From: Diplocarpon mali
Lineage: Eukaryota; Ascomycota; Leotiomycetes; Helotiales; Drepanopezizaceae
Assembly: GCA_024741835.1 (NCBI GenBank)
Contig: JAENRP010000052.1
Location: 62,001 to 126,000 of the forward strand
DNA: 64,000 nt
Reading direction: 5' to 3'
In this document: positions 59,773-64,000 of the stretch, piece after piece
Position numbering within the stretch: the stretch's first letter is position 1
How the letters are laid out: each line of letters opens with the position of its first letter
Program-made: the position numbers and the translations under genes
The notes under the pieces: generated by a model
What the model was told of the DNA's origin: nothing
What the model saw: only the letters and a program-made list of their open reading frames with translations
The model's database searches: none

Positions 59773-61950
59773 CTAGGCCATGTCGTGCATGTTTCTCTGA
59801 TTCTGCCGACTCATCTGCCCGTCAAAGTCGCTGAGCTTCTTCACCTGCCCCGACCACACGGGGCGCGCCCATCGTCGCTCGGGCTTTCCCGACGCCGCGG
59901 GTCTGGGCTGCTGTGCTGCCTTGGGCTCTTCTGGCTTGGGAGATGTGGGATATCCTGACGTTGGCTCTTCTGGCTTAGGGGCCTCTGGCTCGGAAGATCC
60001 GGGTTTGGGAGATGTGGGATATCCTGACGTTGGTTCTTCTGGCTTAGGGGCCTCTGGCTCGGAAGATCCTGGCTTGGGAGATGTGGGATATCCTGACGTT
60101 GGCTCTTCTGGCTTAGGGGCCTCTGGCTCTGAAGATCCGGGCTTGGGAGATGTGGGATATCCTGGCGTCGATTCTCCTGGCTTAGGCTCTTCTGTTGGTT
60201 CTTTCGGCTCTCCAGATCCTGGCTTAGGGGCCTCTGGCTTAGGGGCCTCTGGCTCTGAAGATCCGGGCTTAGGAGATGTGGGATATCCTGGCGTCGATTC
60301 TCCTGGCTTAGGCTCTTCTGTTGGTTCTTTCGGCTCTCCAGATCCTGGCTTTGGCTCTTCTGGCTTAGGCTCTCCAGATCCAGGTTCTTTTGGTTCTTCA
60401 GATCCTGGCTTTGGCTCTGTACATCCCGGCTTAGGCTCTTCAGATCCTGGTTTTGGCTCTTCTGGCTTGGGCTCTGCAGATCCGGGTTCTTTTGGTTCTG
60501 TAGATCCCGGTTCTTTTGGCTCTTCTGGCTTGGGCTCTTCAGATCCTGGTTTTGGCTCTTCTGGCTTAGGCTGTTCTGTTGGTTCTTTCGGCTCTCCAGA
60601 TCCTGGCTTTGGCTCTTCTGGCTTGGGCTCTTCAGATCCGGGTTCTTTTGGTTCTTCAGATCCTGGCTTGGGCTCTTCAGTTCCGGGTTCTTTTGGTTCT
60701 TCGGATCCTGGTTTTGGCTCTTCTGGCTTGGGCTCTTCAGTTCCGGGTTCTTTTGGTTCTTCGGATCCTGGTTTTGGCTCTTCTGGCTTGGGCTCTTCAG
60801 ATCCGGGTTCTTTTGGTTCTTCAGATCCTGGCTTGGGCTCTTCAGTTCCGGGTTCTTTTGGTTCTTCAGATCCTGGCTTGGGCTCTGCAGGTCCCGGTTC
60901 CTTTGGCACCTCTGGCTTGGGAGTTTTTGGCGCAGGTTCACCTGCCCCAGGACCCTCCGTCTTTGGAGACTTCGGCGCACAACCACCTGCACCTCCACCT
61001 ATACCCTGCAATGCCCCAAGGAGATCCGCGAGTCCTTGTGCACCTCCGGATTTCCCGCCCATTGTCCTTCTCTGAAGTGCACTGATCAGCGCCGCCAATT
61101 CATCAGTGGCTTCTTCAGACTCAGCTCCCTTTGGCTTCTTTCCTCCGGCGACGGTGTTGTTCCCCCTGTTGGCTCCAGAGCCCGCGTCACCGGTGCCGGA
61201 GTTGGTGCCTCCCGCCTCTGTTGCGGCGCCCCCGACGGTGATGCCGCTTCCATCGCCAGTGGCCGTCTCGGGCTTATCGCCTCCTTTTCCGCCCCCGGCT
61301 GCTGAGGTTGAGTTCTTGTTGCCTTTTGCTGCAGAGGGACCAATGTTGATCCCAGATTTGCCGCCGACGGACAGGGATCCATCGGCGAAGGTTGTGATGC
61401 CGCTTCCATCGCCAGTGGCTGTCTTGGGCCTTTCACCTCCCTTTTCGCCTTGGGCTGCTGAGGTCGAGTTCTTGTTGTCTTTTGCTGCAGAAGGGCCGAC
61501 GTTGATGCCAGAGTTGCTGCTCCCCGCCTCTGTTGCGGCGCCTCCGACGGTGATGCCGCTTCCATCGCCAGTCGCTGTCCCGGGCATTTCGCCTCCTTTT
61601 CCACCTTCTTTTCCGCCTCCTTTCTCACTTCCCTTTCCACGTCCCTTTTCTCCTTGGGCTGCTACGGTTGAGTTCTTATTGCCTTTGGCTGCAGAAGGAC
61701 CAATGTTGATCCCAGATTTGCCGCCGACGGACTGGGACCCATCGGCGTAGGTTGTGATGCCCGACTCGCCGCCGACGTTAGTAGTGCCACCACTATTCGC
61801 TGGGACTGTCAGCAACGATAACGACCAAGCAGCTTCAAAGTGAAGAGACTTACCCGTGATCCCCGTTGACCGCTTCGTCGTCCCCCCAGCCGGAACGGCA
61901 ATAGCATGCAAGCCCATCGAGAGGGATGCGATTAAAAGAATGACCTTCAT
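59773..61950 (-). CDS. Secreted repeat-rich protein with long Pro/Glu/Lys/Gly tandem region
   Basis: Two exons, 61854-61950 and 59773-61799, separated by a 54 bp phase-1 intron (GTAAGT...CCCAG); 707 aa. The leader VILLIASLSMGLHAIA is a signal peptide. The first half carries Gly/Ser-rich modules repeated three times (SGINIGPSAAKGNKNST and relatives, alternating with ATGDGSGIT) and Lys/Gly-rich linkers. A helix-like piece (ELAALISALQRR, LADLLGALQGIGG) follows, then roughly 330 residues made of EEPKPGSEEPKEPG-type units with later variants such as TSGYPTSPKPGSSEPEAPKP. Only two Cys are seen in the mature part. The end (RRWARPVWSGQVKKL...MHDMA) is unique and basic. It resembles cell-wall or matrix proteins in build, but I recognise no family. 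The intron is stop-free and a multiple of three, so the unspliced frame is also open. Confidence 0.8.
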   Translation of the reverse strand: MKVILLIASLSMGLHAIAVPAGGTTKRSTGITGKSLHFEAAWSLSLLTVPANSGGTTNVGGESGITTYADGSQSVGGKSGINIGPSAAKGNKNSTVAAQGEKGRGKGSEKGGGKEGGKGGEMPGTATGDGSGITVGGAATEAGSSNSGINVGPSAAKDNKNSTSAAQGEKGGERPKTATGDGSGITTFADGSLSVGGKSGINIGPSAAKGNKNSTSAAGGGKGGDKPETATGDGSGITVGGAATEAGGTNSGTGDAGSGANRGNNTVAGGKKPKGAESEEATDELAALISALQRRTMGGKSGGAQGLADLLGALQGIGGGAGGCAPKSPKTEGPGAGEPAPKTPKPEVPKEPGPAEPKPGSEEPKEPGTEEPKPGSEEPKEPGSEEPKPEEPKPGSEEPKEPGTEEPKPEEPKPGSEEPKEPGTEEPKPGSEEPKEPGSEEPKPEEPKPGSGEPKEPTEQPKPEEPKPGSEEPKPEEPKEPGSTEPKEPGSAEPKPEEPKPGSEEPKPGCTEPKPGSEEPKEPGSGEPKPEEPKPGSGEPKEPTEEPKPGESTPGYPTSPKPGSSEPEAPKPEAPKPGSGEPKEPTEEPKPGESTPGYPTSPKPGSSEPEAPKPEEPTSGYPTSPKPGSSEPEAPKPEEPTSGYPTSPKPGSSEPEAPKPEEPTSGYPTSPKPEEPKAAQQPRPAASGKPERRWARPVWSGQVKKLSDFDGQMSRQNQRNMHDMA

Positions 61951-62500
61951 GATGACTAGCGACTGTCTCGCTCCGATAAGAAAATAAGTAATAAGAAGAA
62001 TACGAGGAAGGAATGTGGAGGAGAACTCGTCAAGAATGCTCAGTGAGGATGCAAATCCAGACGACTATATCTCGTGCTTGATATAAGCGTTGGGAGAAGC
62101 CCATCGGCCCCCTCGCGAGCTCTCCATCCCGGCTCTCTGGCAGAAGAGGCCCTGCCGGTATCCTCTCCGACGTCGCGGGACTGACGGAAGCTGGTGAATT
62201 GCCGGGTCTGGAAGCAATGGCGAGTGCAGCTCTGGGGTGCCGCATGATTCTGGGGATACTTGGCGGAAGAGATGGAACATGTTTTGGTTCAGACTGTGAG
62301 ACCGAGAGACTGTGAGGAAGCGAGTCCACGGACGCTCGCGCTAAGAATCTGGAGAGGAGAGCTTGTCTCCGGCACGTGCTCGGACACGTGCTCTCGCAAG
62401 GCTCGAGGCGAGTCACGTGCCGCGCAGGGCTGGGTATTCTCCGTGGTTGGGGGAGCACGACTTGTGTTGTATGAAGGGATTGCGAGATTCGGATATCTCA

Positions 62501-62549
62501 GCTTCTCGCTCCAGCTTCTCGCTCCAGCTTCTCGCTCCAGCTTCTCGCT
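62501..62549 (+). repeat. 13-bp gcttctcgctcca tandem repeat
   Basis: Three full exact units and a partial fourth. Confidence 0.92.
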
Positions 62550-63882
62550 GGCCTTGATCCGCGGCAGATGTGGCAGTGAAATGCTGCTGATCGACATCAA
62601 GAACCCCTTCGGCTTGCTGGCCCTCGAGGCAGATCAGAGGAACAACACTTGAAAGTCGCGGAAGATTCAGCATTGCTGCGCCTATTCCAACCTTGCTCCC
62701 CGACGCGCACGATTCTGCTGCTCCGGTTCACGACTTGCTAGACCCGGCGTCTGTTTCTATCGCCCTTCTCCAGCCCTGGCTGCTCTGCTGCTTTTCCGCA
62801 TCGACACTCGCGGCCAGCCAGCTCAGTTCCTCCGCACTGGAACCCCCTCAAACCGCCACATCCACGCTCCCATGATGCAGATGAAACCCTCTGGATTTCA
62901 GCCTGGGCTTCTTCTCCGTACCCGTCTCGCAGACGATCCAAATACCGAGCCAGGCAGGGTAGGAGAGAAAAGCCGATCGGCTCTCCTCCCAGCTCGCTGG
63001 ACATATCAGAGACTCGCGGCGATGAACGTGCTATCTCATTCTCGCGCGACCCAGGCCTGCAACCGTTCAGCGGAGGGAGCGAAGGCAACCATGGACGCCG
63101 ACACTTCACCATCTCACCATCCCACTCCATCACCAATTACTGGCGAGCCAAGCGGGCAGTCCAGATCCCCGGCGAAACCAGCATCGCACGACTGAGCAGC
63201 TTGTAGCTGTATATCTGGCAGCGCCTCTACAGAGGCCACGAAGATCCGAGCAGATGCGGCGCTCGCGACGGTAGCCGGTATCAAGCTTTCCAAACACTTC
63301 AGCTATGGCTGGCCCGCCAGATGAGCAGGGACTTCCGCAGTCGCCGACTCCAGCAGACTCTCCTTTTCACAGCCCGATCAAGGCGGAGGGGTAGGAGTCG
63401 GCTTGGACGCAGAGCAGACCGACCGTTCTCCTGCTCTCCAAGGGCGCTCTTGGATCCTGACGGCTCTGATCCTCTACCGCGCAGCGGTCCTCCCTCCCAG
63501 CCACCGCTGCCAGCGTTTCTATGCATGTCTGATCGCCGGCAACGTCCACCGCCACTCTTCTCACTGCTGATACCGCGTATCTCCTCCCCCTCACACTCAG
63601 ACGTCTCTGTTGTCCGGCTATGCAACGGGGAGAGAGGAACGGGTGGGGGGACGAAAGGAAAAGAGACGACGGCCCGCTAGTATTTGCAAGCATGGATGCA
63701 TGGCATCTACTCGAGTCGACGATGAACATCTCTCCGTTTGATTTTCCCGCCTCTTCCCCCCCCCCTCTATCCCTATCGAAACCGCAAGCCCCCCGCGCCC
63801 ACACCCACACCCACACCCCCTCATTTCCCCCACGTTGCCGCGTAGCAAAAGAACTTTTGTAGAAGAGAAAAAGAAGCAAAAG

Positions 63883-63912
63883 CAGAACCAGAACCAGAAC
63901 CAGAACCAGAAC
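63883..63912 (+). repeat. Hexanucleotide cagaac repeat, five units
   Basis: Five exact tandem copies of cagaac. Confidence 0.95.
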
Positions 63913-64000
63913 GACAAAGCAGCCCGTTCCACTGCCACCTGGCGACCACAAGGCCTCCGAGCCATGTCCGCTCCCTGGCTCTGCGCAAGGTGGGGAGTCA

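Larger units (their letters stand above)
61951..64000. other. No supported gene; end of window
   Basis: The first part is the promoter of the repeat-protein gene. Beyond it, frames of 60-190 codons are open on both strands but show low complexity (for example a Leu/Val run from the cagaac repeat) and no domain. Confidence 0.5.

Overview
This 64 kb window comes from the nuclear genome of a filamentous ascomycete (Pezizomycotina). The evidence is: short phase-conserved introns of about 46-58 bp with CTNAC-type branch sites; fungal housekeeping genes (COX10, the yeast-type RNA triphosphatase CET1, RPN2, an IKS-type kinase); and fungal accessory families (HET-domain pseudogene, purine nucleoside permease, GH5_7 mannanase, a DUF3494 surface protein). 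The class cannot be fixed from the sequence alone.

Layout. 3.0-5.1 kb: IKS1-like kinase (+). 8.7-10.0 kb: nucleoside permease (+). 14.0-15.2 kb: HET-domain pseudogene (-) with Trp-to-stop changes. 16-18.7 kb: several minisatellites plus an epoxide-hydrolase remnant. 19.5-20.2 kb: small hypothetical gene (-). 21.0-23.6 kb: five-exon gene for a secreted, probably GPI-anchored DUF3494 (ice-binding-like) protein. 24.1-25.3 kb: intact F-box/2EXR-like hypothetical gene. 25.3-30.9 kb: AT-rich, gene-poor block with decayed minus-strand coding remnants and an interstitial telomeric repeat. 30.9-34.5 kb: COX10 (+) and a Myb-like protein gene (-), tail to tail across a long CT/GA tract. 34.5-42.4 kb: no recognisable intact gene. 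42.5-49.6 kb: CET1 (-) and RPN2 (+), divergent from a common 1.1 kb upstream region. 49.6-53.2 kb: gene-poor. 53.3-54.7 kb: secreted beta-mannanase (-). 55.9-56.2 kb: 3' end of a possible unrecognised gene (-). 59.8-61.95 kb: secreted protein with about 1 kb of Pro/Glu/Lys/Gly repeats (-). 62-64 kb: no supported gene.

The housekeeping genes act in mitochondrial haem A synthesis (COX10), mRNA capping (CET1) and the 26S proteasome lid/base (RPN2); they are not a pathway. The accessory genes share an extracellular theme (signal peptides on the permease-family protein, DUF3494 protein, mannanase and repeat protein). The disrupted genes share a mutation style: all readable stops can be explained by C:G to T:A transitions (TGG to TAG/TGA, CAA/CAG to TAA/TAG), which fits repeat-induced point mutation or a similar process. 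The most unusual item is the DUF3494 gene, whose C-terminal Cys-rich modules are bounded by phase-0 introns at the same position. Four short N runs mark gaps or ambiguous bases; one lies in an RPN2 intron.
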